64,000 nucleotides of DNA from Photobacterium aphoticum (lineage in GTDB: Bacteria; Pseudomonadota; Gammaproteobacteria; Enterobacterales; Vibrionaceae), in contig NZ_LDOV01000037.1 of NCBI RefSeq assembly GCF_001029435.1, positions 1-64,000 of the forward strand. Reading direction: 5' to 3'. The position numbers and the translations under genes are program-made. This document shows positions 56,222-64,000 of the stretch, piece after piece (the stretch's first letter is position 1; each line of letters begins with the position of its first letter). A model generated the notes under the pieces. The model did not search any database. It was not told the origin of the DNA and saw only the letters and a program-made list of their open reading frames with translations.

Positions 56222-57352
56222 TCAATGATCAAGGAAGAGGTAGTTTTGCCAGCTTTTCATGCGGATCAGCACTTTACGCATGACCGAGACATGTTCAAAG
56301 CTGTCTGAGTAGACGGCAATTTCCACGCTGGTCCCTAACGGCAAATGGTATGGGGATAAATCGTCGGTGACTTTCAATTTGATCAGCGGCCGGCCCTGAC
56401 GGAGCAACAGATCACTGCCGTACAGCATGCCTGCCGCCTGTACCTGATTTTCACCAATGGCCGGTAGGACTTCGATCACTTTGCCTTTAAAGGTTTTGCC
56501 CGGCAACGCCCGGAAGATGAAATCGGCTTCAAAACCGGGTTCCAGACGCAACAGGGAATTTTGCCGAAAGGCACCAATGTAGTATTTCTCTTCCTGATTG
56601 ATGAAGGTCATGACCGGACGTAAGGGGATCGGCACTGCCATCATGCCGGGGCGCAGCTGAACCTGCGTGACATAGCCGTCGGTCGGTGCATAGACCACGG
56701 TTTCGGCAAGATTGAATTCGGCTTGCACCAAAGCGGCCTGCACTTTCGCGACCGTGGTGTTTTCCCCCATGATTTCGGACTCGTACGCCAGTTTGGCACG
56801 GCGCTCTTCGGCCTGTGCGGCCTCTAAGGTGGCTTCGGCGCTGCGGTAAAACTGACGACGGTTATCGACATCGGCCGCCGTAAATGCGCCACGGCGAAAG
56901 CCTTTGTCATAACGCTCAAATTGGGCGCGGGTCCGGTTGCGTTCGGCGATGGCTTTGGCGGTGGTGGCTTGGGCGGCTTTATAGCTGGCTTCCAGCCCTA
57001 ACACCGTTTGTTGGGCTTCGGCCAGCGCGGCCTGTTGCAAAGCGACTTGGGCTTCAAACGGGGTCGGGTCGATTTTAAACAGTACCTCGCCTTTTTTGAT
57101 TAATGTGTTGGGCTCAACGGGGACCTCAATCACTTTACCGCGTACTCCAGGCACAATGGGGGTGGTGACAAAGACTTGGCCGCCTTGAGTCGTATACGGG
57201 TGGTTGTAGTTCATCAGCAGGATCAGGGTGCCGACCAGGATCACCCCGCCCAGAACGGCGGTGGGGACGGTCCATTTGTTCAATGGAATGTTGAAGATTT
57301 TGAAGATGGCAATACACAGTGCCGCATAGGTGAGGATCAGCAATAAGTCCAT
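56222..57352 (-). CDS. yiaV: HlyD-family membrane fusion protein (YiaV-like)
   Basis: 376-residue adaptor: N-terminal membrane segment (about 29-49), lipoyl half-motifs (VTTPIVPGVRGKVIEVPVEPN; VYAPTDGYVTQVQLRPGM), central coiled coil (about 100-210) and a beta domain. It overlaps the stop of the upstream DUF3302 gene by one base (TAATG), the same pairing as E. coli yiaW-yiaV. No transporter partner or outer-membrane channel is next to it. Function in relatives is not established. Confidence 0.85.
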   Translation of the reverse strand: MDLLLILTYAALCIAIFKIFNIPLNKWTVPTAVLGGVILVGTLILLMNYNHPYTTQGGQVFVTTPIVPGVRGKVIEVPVEPNTLIKKGEVLFKIDPTPFEAQVALQQAALAEAQQTVLGLEASYKAAQATTAKAIAERNRTRAQFERYDKGFRRGAFTAADVDNRRQFYRSAEATLEAAQAEERRAKLAYESEIMGENTTVAKVQAALVQAEFNLAETVVYAPTDGYVTQVQLRPGMMAVPIPLRPVMTFINQEEKYYIGAFRQNSLLRLEPGFEADFIFRALPGKTFKGKVIEVLPAIGENQVQAAGMLYGSDLLLRQGRPLIKLKVTDDLSPYHLPLGTSVEIAVYSDSFEHVSVMRKVLIRMKSWQNYLFLDH

Positions 57353-57714
57353 TAGCGATCTCCCTTATGCTGGTGGGCCTGCATCACTTCCAGCTGCGCC
57401 ACTTTTTCGGTTAGGTATTCTACTTGTTCGGTGAGCCGGAGTATTTCATGGTGCAGTTCATTTTGCTCATTCTGGATTTTGGTGAAGCCCCAACCGCGAT
57501 CCTCCCGCCACAGCGTGGCCCAAATCCACAAGAACGGCCAGATGGCGTGCAAGGTAAACAGGCTGACCCATCCGGCATAGTGGATAGCATCCTGATGGGG
57601 GTGATTGCGGGTTTTGGCAATTTCATAAGGAATGTCATGAATGGCGATGATGCCGTAAAACAAAAACACCGCCACAAAGCATAAAAGTCCTAATGCGAAA
57701 TAGTCGAGAAACAT
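57352..57714 (-). CDS. yiaW: DUF3302 inner-membrane protein (YiaW-like)
   Basis: 120-residue protein with two transmembrane segments (about 5-27 and 45-68) and a C-terminal coiled coil rich in Glu and Gln. MFLDYFALGLLCFVAV and GWVSLFTLHAIWPFLWIWATLW are typical of DUF3302. It is translationally coupled to the adaptor gene, so both probably act as one membrane complex. Confidence 0.88.
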   Translation of the reverse strand: MFLDYFALGLLCFVAVFLFYGIIAIHDIPYEIAKTRNHPHQDAIHYAGWVSLFTLHAIWPFLWIWATLWREDRGWGFTKIQNEQNELHHEILRLTEQVEYLTEKVAQLEVMQAHQHKGDR

Positions 57715-57944
57715 CCTTGCCTCCTAAAATAGGATTTTGGGTCGAACGGTGCTAACAAGTGGTGTTATTATTGACCGTTATAAAAAAATTTAGCATTCCT
57801 CAGTGGTGTGTTGGTGTTTTTATGTGGAATCGTTGACCGCATCACTGTTTAGGTTTACCGCGATAAGGTCGCTTTAGGTAGGATAGTGCAACGGGTTATT
57901 GACCCTTTAGTTAATAACAAGATGGTGGAAGCGAATGAGGGTAT

Positions 57945-59279
57945 ATGTCTAATCTACTCGTTGGCCTGGGTGTAGCAGGAGGCTTACTGGCTTGGATGTT
58001 GTTTCGCTATTTTGATACGCAGGAAAAACAACAAAAAGCCCGTGAGGCGCAGCGGATCAAAGAAGACAAATATAAGCGGGTGTTAGAGCGGGCGAAAGCG
58101 GCAGAGCGTGAAGAAAAACTGTTTAAAGCGCAAACGGGACACATTCCCAGCCAGCTGTCACTCGCCAAAGAATTTGAATTGTGTAATTTGCGCGAAGCTT
58201 TGTATTGGTATTTGAAAGCGGCAGAGCAAAACAACGCCATTGCACAAAATGCATTGGCCCGTTTGTGCCGCATGGACATGGAAGATCCGGAAGGGGAAGC
58301 GAAGTCCCGTTACTGGGAGCAGGTGCTCAAAGCACAGCAACGTGAACCGGCGGCACTGTATGATTTAGGCCGTTATCAAATTCGTGGTCAGGGGACCGAG
58401 ATTGATACGGAAACCGGTGTCAGCAATGTGGAAGCGGCGGCGGATGCAGGCTGGTTACCGGCTCAGCTGTTTTTAGGCGACTGGTTTTTATCGGAGAAAA
58501 ACAGCCACAAAGATCCGCAGGCGGCTTTCATGTGGCGTGTGCGTGCCGCGTTGCAAAACGATGCCAAAGCATGTGTGAAAACCGCGTATTGTTACCAAAT
58601 GGGGATCGGCGTTGAGAAAGACAAAGCCCATACCCTGTATTGGTTAGAGCGAGCGGCAGAGTTAGACAATACGGAAGCGCAGCTGTTGGCGGCGCGCATG
58701 CATTTGGGCACAGCAGCCAATGATGCAGCGGTGGCGTATATCTGGTATTCCATGGCATACGTGAATGGTCAGCAAGCCGCTAAAGTAGAACGAGACAAAG
58801 CGGTACAGCGGATTGGCATTGATGCCATTTTAGGTGTGCAGAACGTGGCCAATACCATTTATAAAATGATCAAGCAGGAAGACTCGCCGCCGCTCGCGGT
58901 GATCCAGCTGTTGGATCGGATTTATGGCCGTCGAGGGTACCGCCCAAGCCGGGAAGTGTTGCAAGCACTGGCAACCGGAAAAGATGTGGTGGAATCTGAA
59001 ATTGATGATGCGTTGTTGATTGATGATCCGGCCACCATTGATGCGTTGCCCAAAGTGGACACGACCGAACAGAGGCTGGATAGCGAACTGGATAATCTCA
59101 CCTGGCAACAGGGTTCGTCACCCGCGCCTCGTCATGGTCAAGGTGCTGGAAGCGCTTCAGGTAACGGTTCTAGCAACAGTGCAAGTGCCGGAGAGCATAA
59201 GTCCGCGACCAAAGAGTATCAGGATCAGACCTGGCAGGCATCGTGGAATACGTTTTTTGCGGATAACGAAGATCGATAA
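57945..59279 (+). CDS. membrane-anchored Sel1-repeat protein
   Basis: 444-residue protein with an N-terminal membrane anchor (residues 3-20), a charged coiled coil (about 25-60), then several Sel1-type repeats (for example LREALYWYLKAAEQNNAIAQNALARL and AHTLYWLERAAELDNTEAQLLAARMHLG) and a Gly/Ser/Asn-rich tail. Sel1 repeats mediate protein contacts. The partner is unknown. GAGGGT precedes the ATG; a terminator follows. Confidence 0.8.
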   Translation: MSNLLVGLGVAGGLLAWMLFRYFDTQEKQQKAREAQRIKEDKYKRVLERAKAAEREEKLFKAQTGHIPSQLSLAKEFELCNLREALYWYLKAAEQNNAIAQNALARLCRMDMEDPEGEAKSRYWEQVLKAQQREPAALYDLGRYQIRGQGTEIDTETGVSNVEAAADAGWLPAQLFLGDWFLSEKNSHKDPQAAFMWRVRAALQNDAKACVKTAYCYQMGIGVEKDKAHTLYWLERAAELDNTEAQLLAARMHLGTAANDAAVAYIWYSMAYVNGQQAAKVERDKAVQRIGIDAILGVQNVANTIYKMIKQEDSPPLAVIQLLDRIYGRRGYRPSREVLQALATGKDVVESEIDDALLIDDPATIDALPKVDTTEQRLDSELDNLTWQQGSSPAPRHGQGAGSASGNGSSNSASAGEHKSATKEYQDQTWQASWNTFFADNEDR

Positions 59280-59313
59280 ACACGCGCCAAAAAATTTCAT
59301 GATAAGAAAAGAG

Positions 59314-59348
59314 AGGGGAAGCCAATGGCTTCCCCTTTATTTTTTTTC
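59314..59348 (+). terminator. terminator of the Sel1 gene
   Basis: AGGGGAAGCC (59314-59323), loop AAT, GGCTTCCCCT (59327-59336), then a long T-run. It reaches into the stop region of the convergent phosphatase gene. Confidence 0.9.
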
Positions 59349-60002
59349 AATGTGGTCGAGCAGCTGTGGCATGGCGGTGAGGGTGGTGACCTCTGGCAGT
59401 TGTAATGGCTGGGCATGGGACGCGGCATAATGAAACGTCGGGATCCCTGCATTGAGCCCTGCGAGTACACCATTGCGGGTGTCATCCACAAACACACAAT
59501 CTTGCAGGCGATAGCCCATGTTCATCGCGGTAAAATGCAGCAGATCCGGATCCGGCTTCCAGCTGCTGGCTTCAAAGCCGCTAAACAGCTTATGTTCGAA
59601 ATAGGGCAGCAGGTTGGTCAGCCCCAGAGTGTGCTCCATCTTGTGTACCGGGCCGTTAGAAGCCACACACATGTCGATCCCCATTTCCGTTAAATGCGCA
59701 AGCAGTGCCGGAACGCCCTCAATGGGTTTGAGCGACTCTTCAAACAATCGGTAACATTCTTCACGGTACATCGGCTCTAAAATGGTCAGCGGTAAGCGAA
59801 CGCCTGCCAACTCGCGCGTTTGGGTCAGAATATCGGCAATTTTTCCGCCCTGAAAATGGGCCATGCAGGTATCCAGTGTCAGCGTGCCCCCTTGGCGGGT
59901 AAAGATGTTTACCAACGCCTGATTGCACAGCTTCTCACTGTCCACCAATGTGCCGTCACAATCAAAAATGACGCAACGAATTTTATGCGGTGTTTGTGTC
60001 AT
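59337..60002 (-). CDS. yieH: HAD-family phosphatase, YieH-like
   Basis: 221-residue HAD hydrolase, the same length as E. coli YieH, which dephosphorylates 6-phosphogluconate among others. Motif I is FDCDGTLVDSE (nucleophile Asp about residue 14), motif II CVASNGPVHKM, motif III lysine in SSWKPDPDLL and motif IV VFVDDTRNG. SNGP and KLFSG are shared with YieH. Start ATG 60002 gives the E. coli length; the frame continues upstream to 60065 without similarity. Substrate range is broad in this family. Confidence 0.85.
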   Translation of the reverse strand: MTQTPHKIRCVIFDCDGTLVDSEKLCNQALVNIFTRQGGTLTLDTCMAHFQGGKIADILTQTRELAGVRLPLTILEPMYREECYRLFEESLKPIEGVPALLAHLTEMGIDMCVASNGPVHKMEHTLGLTNLLPYFEHKLFSGFEASSWKPDPDLLHFTAMNMGYRLQDCVFVDDTRNGVLAGLNAGIPTFHYAASHAQPLQLPEVTTLTAMPQLLDHIEKK

Positions 60003-60224
60003 ATCGTGTCCGATCCTAAAGCGTGCCTGTGTTTGATTGTTAATACACGCAATAGATTTCGACAATATGAAGCGTTGTGTTTTGTTATCTGTATCGTGGG
60101 ATGGGCGCGCTGGTGGTCCAATTCTGCGGATCAGCCCTCATCAACCTGCATGCTGCACAGAGGGAAAAGCGGGTGTGATGAAGGGCATCATAAGGTGAGG
60201 AATAGCCGCGTGGCACATTGCCGA

Positions 60225-60686
60225 TCAGTCGCCGTAGCGGGCAATAAAGGCCTGCAGCAGCGGGATGCCACTGTCGGTGGTGTTACGCTCTGCCAGCAGA
60301 AACTCAAAAATGGCATCTTCATGGGCCTGCACCAATGCATACATCTCATGGTGTTCGGTGGCTTGAGCAGCATCTTCCCGGTAACGCCGCGCATAAGGCT
60401 CTACCCACGGGATCAAGGTATCCAGTAAGGCCGGCCAATCCAGTGGCAGCCATTTTTCTGCATCCTGCCACCCTTTGTTTTCCATGGCAGGATCCTGCGC
60501 AGGGCAGGCGATTCCCAGTGAATCGAAGTAACTTTTCAGCCTTTTTGCCGTAATTTGTTCGACTTGTATTAAAAGTTGCCATTTATAGATGTGCGTATCA
60601 TCACTATACTTTTGGGCAAAAGCAGTAAAGAAGGCAATACCGTACAGCTCACCGAGGTAAGCGGCATGCAGCGGACGTAGAGACAT
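60225..60686 (-). CDS. hypothetical helical protein
   Basis: 153-residue protein starting MSLRPLHAAYLGELYGIAFF, predicted mostly helical and acidic, with conserved-looking aromatic and His residues (HHEMYALVQAHEDAIFEFLLAERN). It resembles small ferritin-like-fold proteins in pattern, but no metal-ligand set is certain. It is divergent from the CatB-type gene, 90 bp apart. Family not recognised. Confidence 0.65.
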   Translation of the reverse strand: MSLRPLHAAYLGELYGIAFFTAFAQKYSDDTHIYKWQLLIQVEQITAKRLKSYFDSLGIACPAQDPAMENKGWQDAEKWLPLDWPALLDTLIPWVEPYARRYREDAAQATEHHEMYALVQAHEDAIFEFLLAERNTTDSGIPLLQAFIARYGD

Positions 60687-60776
60687 GGGACAACCTGTTG
60701 TGGGAGTTCTGAGTTGCGCGAGTGTAGCATGCGGTGCCCGATTGAGCCTATTCGGTCATTATTATAAGGGGTGGCT

Positions 60777-61463
60777 ATGTCATCATCCATTTTCCCTTCA
60801 TGGCTGGGCGGCTATGAAGTTAAGGATCACGTGCGCAATCCGAATATTCAGGTGGGCGATCACACCTATTACTCGGGCTATTATCACGATAAACATTTTG
60901 AGGATCAGTGTGTTCGTTACCTGCTGGGGGATCATTCTAGCCGTGCGGTGTGGGAATCCGGCATCTTTGGCGACATCGATCAGCTGATCATTGGCAAATT
61001 CTGCTCTATCGCTTCCGGTGCCACTTTTATGCTGGCGGGTAATCAGGGCCACCGCCATGATTGGATTTCGTCGTTTCCGTTCGATGTCAGCAAATTTGGT
61101 GACAAAGTGAAATCCGGCTTTGAGCGCGCGGGGGACACCGTGATTGGCAATGACGTCTGGATTGGCACTGAATGTGTGATCATGCCGGGCGTGACCATTG
61201 GCGACGGGGCCGTAATTGGCGCCCGTGCTGTGGTGACCAAAGATGTGCCGCCGTACGGTGTGGTTGTCGGTAACCCGGGGCAAGTGGTCAAAAAGCGTTT
61301 CAGTGACGAACATATCGCATTATTGCTGAAAATGAAGTGGTGGGATTGGCCAATGGCGCAATTGCAAGCCAACATGGATTTGATGTGCAGCCAAGACATT
61401 GATGGTTTGTATCAGCGTTTTGTGGCCAGCCAAACACACAGCCAAAATCAAAACGTCGAGTAA
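60777..61463 (+). CDS. catB: CatB-type xenobiotic O-acetyltransferase
   Basis: 228-residue left-handed beta-helix acetyltransferase of the CatB/Vat family, which transfers acetyl groups from acetyl-CoA to chloramphenicol or streptogramin-like hydroxyls. It reads closely like CatB: NPNIQVGDHTYYSGYYHD, IGKFCSIASGATFMLAGNQGHRHDW (catalytic His in NQGHR), VWIGTECVIMPGV and LKMKWWDWP. ATG 60777 follows AAGGGG; the GTG at 60771 is less likely. Chromosomal members are common in Vibrionaceae, so this is probably a native gene rather than an acquired cassette; no attC site is next to it. Confidence 0.9.
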   Translation: MSSSIFPSWLGGYEVKDHVRNPNIQVGDHTYYSGYYHDKHFEDQCVRYLLGDHSSRAVWESGIFGDIDQLIIGKFCSIASGATFMLAGNQGHRHDWISSFPFDVSKFGDKVKSGFERAGDTVIGNDVWIGTECVIMPGVTIGDGAVIGARAVVTKDVPPYGVVVGNPGQVVKKRFSDEHIALLLKMKWWDWPMAQLQANMDLMCSQDIDGLYQRFVASQTHSQNQNVE

Positions 61464-61542
61464 GCGTCTATTTTTCGTGTGGCGGTCCCGCTTCCTGTCT
61501 TGTGCGTTATCCATGAACCGGCGAGTCTTATGACTGCCGCTG

Positions 61543-61594
61543 ACAGCCGTTGACTGCCGTTGTAGGTGGACAACGGCTGTTGCATTTTTGGCGG
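61543..61594 (+). terminator. terminator of catB
   Basis: ACAGCCGTTG (61543-61552) and CAACGGCTGT (61571-61580) form a 10-bp stem, with an alternative inner stem CCGTTGT/ACAACGG, followed by TGCATTTTT. Confidence 0.65.
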
Positions 61595-61611
61595 TACAGC
61601 TAAGCTATTTT

Positions 61612-61647
61612 CTCTTTCTCTTTCTCTTTCTCTTTCTCTTTCTCTTT
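61612..61647. repeat. hexamer tandem repeat (CTCTTT)6
   Basis: Six exact tandem copies of CTCTTT, 15 bp after the stop codon of the Rossmann-fold gene (which reads leftwards). Copy number is likely to vary between strains. Confidence 0.96.
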
Positions 61648-61661
61648 CCGTGCGTTAGATC

Positions 61662-62588
61662 TTACTTCGTCCGTCGCCAGCTTTGTTGTAAGGCCAGCTC
61701 TAATGGCGTGTGGAATAACGCCGATTGGCTTGGGTTCATACGGGGAGACGGAAATGTGCTGCCGTGTTGCCACAGTCGGCGCATGCCTAAAAAGCCTCTG
61801 AACAAAGGTGAGAACAGTGAAATGCATTCCATCAAGGTCCAATGCAGATGGGTGACGGTGACGGGTTTTCCACTGCTCAGCGCCAGACAGCGCGCAATAT
61901 CTTTAATGCTGGCTTGATGGCCGGGATAGTACGTCACATCCAACGGTGTATGGGTGCATGCATCCCCTTGGGTCGAGAGCTGGTGGACGATGTTCTCTGC
62001 CAAGTCAGGCAAGAACGTCCAGTAGTGGTTGAGCGTGTAATGGCTGGGTGATTGCACGATCAGCTTGTTTTGGGTTTCTTTGATCAACATACCAAGGTAG
62101 CCATCTTCCAGCGCACAACTCAAGCTGTGGCCGCAGCAACGTACTGTGATGTGGGCACCGGCTGCTGCTGTTTGCTCTAGTAACCTTTGTAGCTTACGAG
62201 GCAAGGTGATCGGGATCGGGCGAGGTTGACGCCAAAAGGCCATGCTGGATAAACGGGATGGTTTGATATCGTAGAAATTGGTGGTCAGCACAAGGTGGCG
62301 TTGGTGTTTCGCGATAAGGGTTGTAATCGTCTCTAAAGAAAAAATGACCTGCCCACCCAAAGTCGGGTCAGGCAGGTGCAGGAAAACGGTATCGCAGTCG
62401 GCAATGAGTTCGTCCAAAAAGTCCACATCCTCGGCACAAATTTCTGCCAAGGTGAGGTTGGGCGTGATCTCAATAGGTTGACAGGGGTCATCAAGGGTCG
62501 CCGTGACTTGCCAGTTGTATTTGGCCAAGTTTTTACACAGCAAGGAGCCCATTTCATGCTCAATTCCCAAAACTAAGGCTTTTTTCAT
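61662..62588 (-). CDS. NAD(P)-binding Rossmann-fold protein, epimerase-like
   Basis: 308-residue protein starting MKKALVLGIEHEMGSLL, a Rossmann nucleotide-binding start with a non-canonical glycine pattern (GIEHEMG instead of GxxGxxG). It resembles nucleoside-sugar epimerase or NmrA-like proteins in layout, but no catalytic Tyr-x-x-x-Lys motif is visible, so an enzyme activity is uncertain. GAGGG precedes ATG 62588. It is divergent from a LysR gene 100 bp away, which may control it. Confidence 0.65.
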   Translation of the reverse strand: MKKALVLGIEHEMGSLLCKNLAKYNWQVTATLDDPCQPIEITPNLTLAEICAEDVDFLDELIADCDTVFLHLPDPTLGGQVIFSLETITTLIAKHQRHLVLTTNFYDIKPSRLSSMAFWRQPRPIPITLPRKLQRLLEQTAAAGAHITVRCCGHSLSCALEDGYLGMLIKETQNKLIVQSPSHYTLNHYWTFLPDLAENIVHQLSTQGDACTHTPLDVTYYPGHQASIKDIARCLALSSGKPVTVTHLHWTLMECISLFSPLFRGFLGMRRLWQHGSTFPSPRMNPSQSALFHTPLELALQQSWRRTK

Positions 62589-62689
62589 AATTACCCTCAA
62601 CCTTGCGATTCAATTCAAATCATTACCCAGAAGTTAAGGTTTTTTTGTCGGTATAGTAAACAGACAAATTGGCATAGTGGTATTTGATA

Positions 62690-63604
62690 ATGCATAGCAT
62701 GGAATGGGATAGCATTCGGATCTTTCTCGCCGTGGTGGAATCGGGCAGTATGTCGGCGGCTGCGCAGGGGTTGGGAATGTCGCAACCGACGGTGAGCCGA
62801 CAAATTTCCGCCCTCGAAGATCGGGTTGGATTTAACCTGTTTGATCGTTCATGCAATGGGCTGCGACTGACTGTCATGGGAGAAGGGTTACTGGAGTCAG
62901 CCCAGCAGACCGCCCGTGGGGTCGAAGGCTTCATGCGCAAGGTGAACGCCTGTAACGATCAGCATGAAGGGCATGTGCGTCTCGCAGCCAGTGAAGTGGC
63001 GGGTTTTTTCTATTTGCCGCAGGCGCTGAAGGCGTTTAATGATGCCTTTCCGCATATTGAAGTGGAAGTGTTGGTGAATAACCAAAATGTGAATTTGAAT
63101 AAGCGGGAAGCTGATATTTTGATCTCCCGTTACCGTCCCACACAGCCGGATCTGGTGGTGAGCTATTTGTACCAGCATGAGGTGGGCTTTTTTGCCCATC
63201 AGGATTATTTGGCAGAGCGGGGCATGCCTAAGTCGCTGGCGCACATGCACAGCCGTGATTATCAAATCGTTGGCTTTGATCAGTCTGATATTTATTCGCG
63301 CACGGCGGCGCAAATTGGTGAGCCGGTCAGTAAATCGCAATTTCCCTTCCGCACAGACAGTTACATGATGCAACTCGAGTTGGTTCGCGCCAGAGCGGGC
63401 ATTGCCGCGATGTACAAAGAAGTGGCAGGGCGTCATCCCGAATTAGTGCCGTTGTTCCCGGATACCCCTATTCCGCCGGCACAATGGTGGTTGATCTGTC
63501 ACCGTGATGTGCATGTGAATCCGCGCATTCGCCATTTGATGGTGTTTTTGAGCCGTTGGTTTGAAGCATTAACGGTGGATGAGTTGCCCGTGACGACCCT
63601 CTGA
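62690..63604 (+). CDS. LysR-family transcriptional regulator
   Basis: 304-residue LysR regulator: HTH at residues about 15-40 (GSMSAAAQGLGMSQPTVSRQISALE) and an effector domain. It is divergent from the Rossmann-fold gene and probably regulates it. ATG 62690 is chosen; ATG 62699 (MEWDSIRIF) is also possible, since both have weak ribosome binding sites. Ligand unknown. Confidence 0.88.
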   Translation: MHSMEWDSIRIFLAVVESGSMSAAAQGLGMSQPTVSRQISALEDRVGFNLFDRSCNGLRLTVMGEGLLESAQQTARGVEGFMRKVNACNDQHEGHVRLAASEVAGFFYLPQALKAFNDAFPHIEVEVLVNNQNVNLNKREADILISRYRPTQPDLVVSYLYQHEVGFFAHQDYLAERGMPKSLAHMHSRDYQIVGFDQSDIYSRTAAQIGEPVSKSQFPFRTDSYMMQLELVRARAGIAAMYKEVAGRHPELVPLFPDTPIPPAQWWLICHRDVHVNPRIRHLMVFLSRWFEALTVDELPVTTL

Positions 63605-64000
63605 CGGCGGTGATATCTCTGCCATTTTGTCTGTTTGTGGATGGATGCTTCACTTTTTCCTGCCTGTTTCCCTTCTTGCTGCCACACGGTGTGTCTGGCA
63701 GCGAGCACGCGCATCGCGTGCCATACTGTATAGAACCGTAAAATAGAATAACTATTTACCTATTATCAATGGGTTAAGTCTTGCTCCGGTACCTGGGTGA
63801 CATACATGCACTATTTTGTGTGTTTTGTTGAACACATATCAAAAACGTTACAAAGAAAAGGGCGTATTGGTGGAAAAATCAACAAGGGAAAACGTTTTCG
63901 GTGGCTTAAACTTGATCTGAACCAGTGAAATTTCAATTTTTTTCAAAATACTCGAAACAAAAGTTGAGTTATTCAAAAAAAATTGAATAATGTAATCAAA
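63605..64000. promoter_or_regulatory. right-edge intergenic region
   Basis: 396 bp with no gene. It has a 7-bp hairpin at 63678-63702 after the LysR gene and becomes AT-rich towards the window end, with a perfect palindrome at 63888-63899, probably the promoter region of a gene beyond the window. Confidence 0.5.
63888..63899. promoter_or_regulatory. LacI/PurR-type operator palindrome
   Basis: GAAAACGTTTTC is a perfect 12-bp palindrome centred on CG, as in operators of the LacI/PurR family; its right half agrees with the PurR consensus and its left half partly. The gene it controls would lie to the right of the window. Confidence 0.45.

Noticed and set aside
61612..61647. Phase-variable repeat within a gene
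   Set aside because: The repeat lies after the stop codon of the Rossmann-fold gene; the frame that would run through it (Lys-Glu repeats) is only a shadow.
1..64000. CRISPR arrays, tRNA or rRNA genes, integron cassettes, complete insertion sequences, prophage
   Set aside because: None was recognised by eye on either strand; no regularly spaced direct repeats of CRISPR size and no transposase or integrase genes were found.

Overview
The window looks like the origin-proximal part of the second chromosome of a member of the Vibrionaceae. The decisive evidence is a full-length RctB initiator gene (31727-33727, minus), an adjacent origin with six ATGATCA/GTGATCA repeats spaced exactly 23 bp apart, a perfect DnaA box (TTATCCACA), a ParA2/ParB2-type partition operon, and five copies of the chromosome-II parS2 palindrome (TTTACA-N-TGTAAA). 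Base composition of the genes is near 50 percent G+C by eye. Together with an NhaC antiporter and the gene content this would fit a Salinivibrio-like halophile, but the genus is only an inference. No tRNA, rRNA, CRISPR array, intact insertion sequence or prophage was seen.

Layout. 1-800: AT-rich left edge with little convincing coding. 805-9333: D-xylose locus (xylB; divergent xylR; ABC importer xylFGH; xylA), followed by a LacI-family regulator. 10944-19119: NhaC antiporter, a YgiC/YjfC-like ATP-grasp ligase, a DUF3187-type outer-membrane protein, and a LysR-controlled EmrAB-type efflux pair. 19223-31562: an SH3 lipoprotein, a 1.3 kb non-coding stretch, a small catabolic cluster of unknown substrate (HutC-type GntR regulator, TIM-barrel isomerase, MFS carrier), a diheme cytochrome peroxidase-like protein, several hypothetical envelope proteins and a PlpD-like patatin fused to an outer-membrane barrel.

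31727-42124: replication and segregation core: rctB, oriCII, parA2-parB2, tmcA, and a 2.5 kb gene-poor stretch carrying four parS2 sites. 42125-48350: orphan LapD-like c-di-GMP receptor, pdxH, a PAS-LuxR regulator, a 1.4 kb intergenic region with a second cluster of RctB-type repeats about 13 kb from the origin, and an AraC regulator (probably PutR). 48962-54599: proline catabolism, with putA, a separately encoded PutA C-terminal domain, and putP. 54728-64000: serine deaminase, a YiaV/YiaW-like pair, a Sel1-repeat protein, a YieH-like phosphatase, a CatB-type acetyltransferase, a Rossmann-fold protein and a LysR regulator.

How the genes work together. XylFGH imports xylose, XylA and XylB turn it into xylulose 5-phosphate, and XylR is the likely activator. 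PutP imports proline, PutA oxidises it to glutamate, and the AraC protein upstream is the likely proline-responsive activator. RctB with its repeats starts replication of the chromosome, and ParA2/ParB2 with parS2 segregate it. The most interesting non-genic structures are the distant RctB-repeat cluster near 47.15-47.49 kb, the distribution of parS2 sites across a gene desert, a perfect HutC-type operator in front of the unknown sugar cluster, and a possible small RNA ending at an orphan terminator near 46.2 kb.
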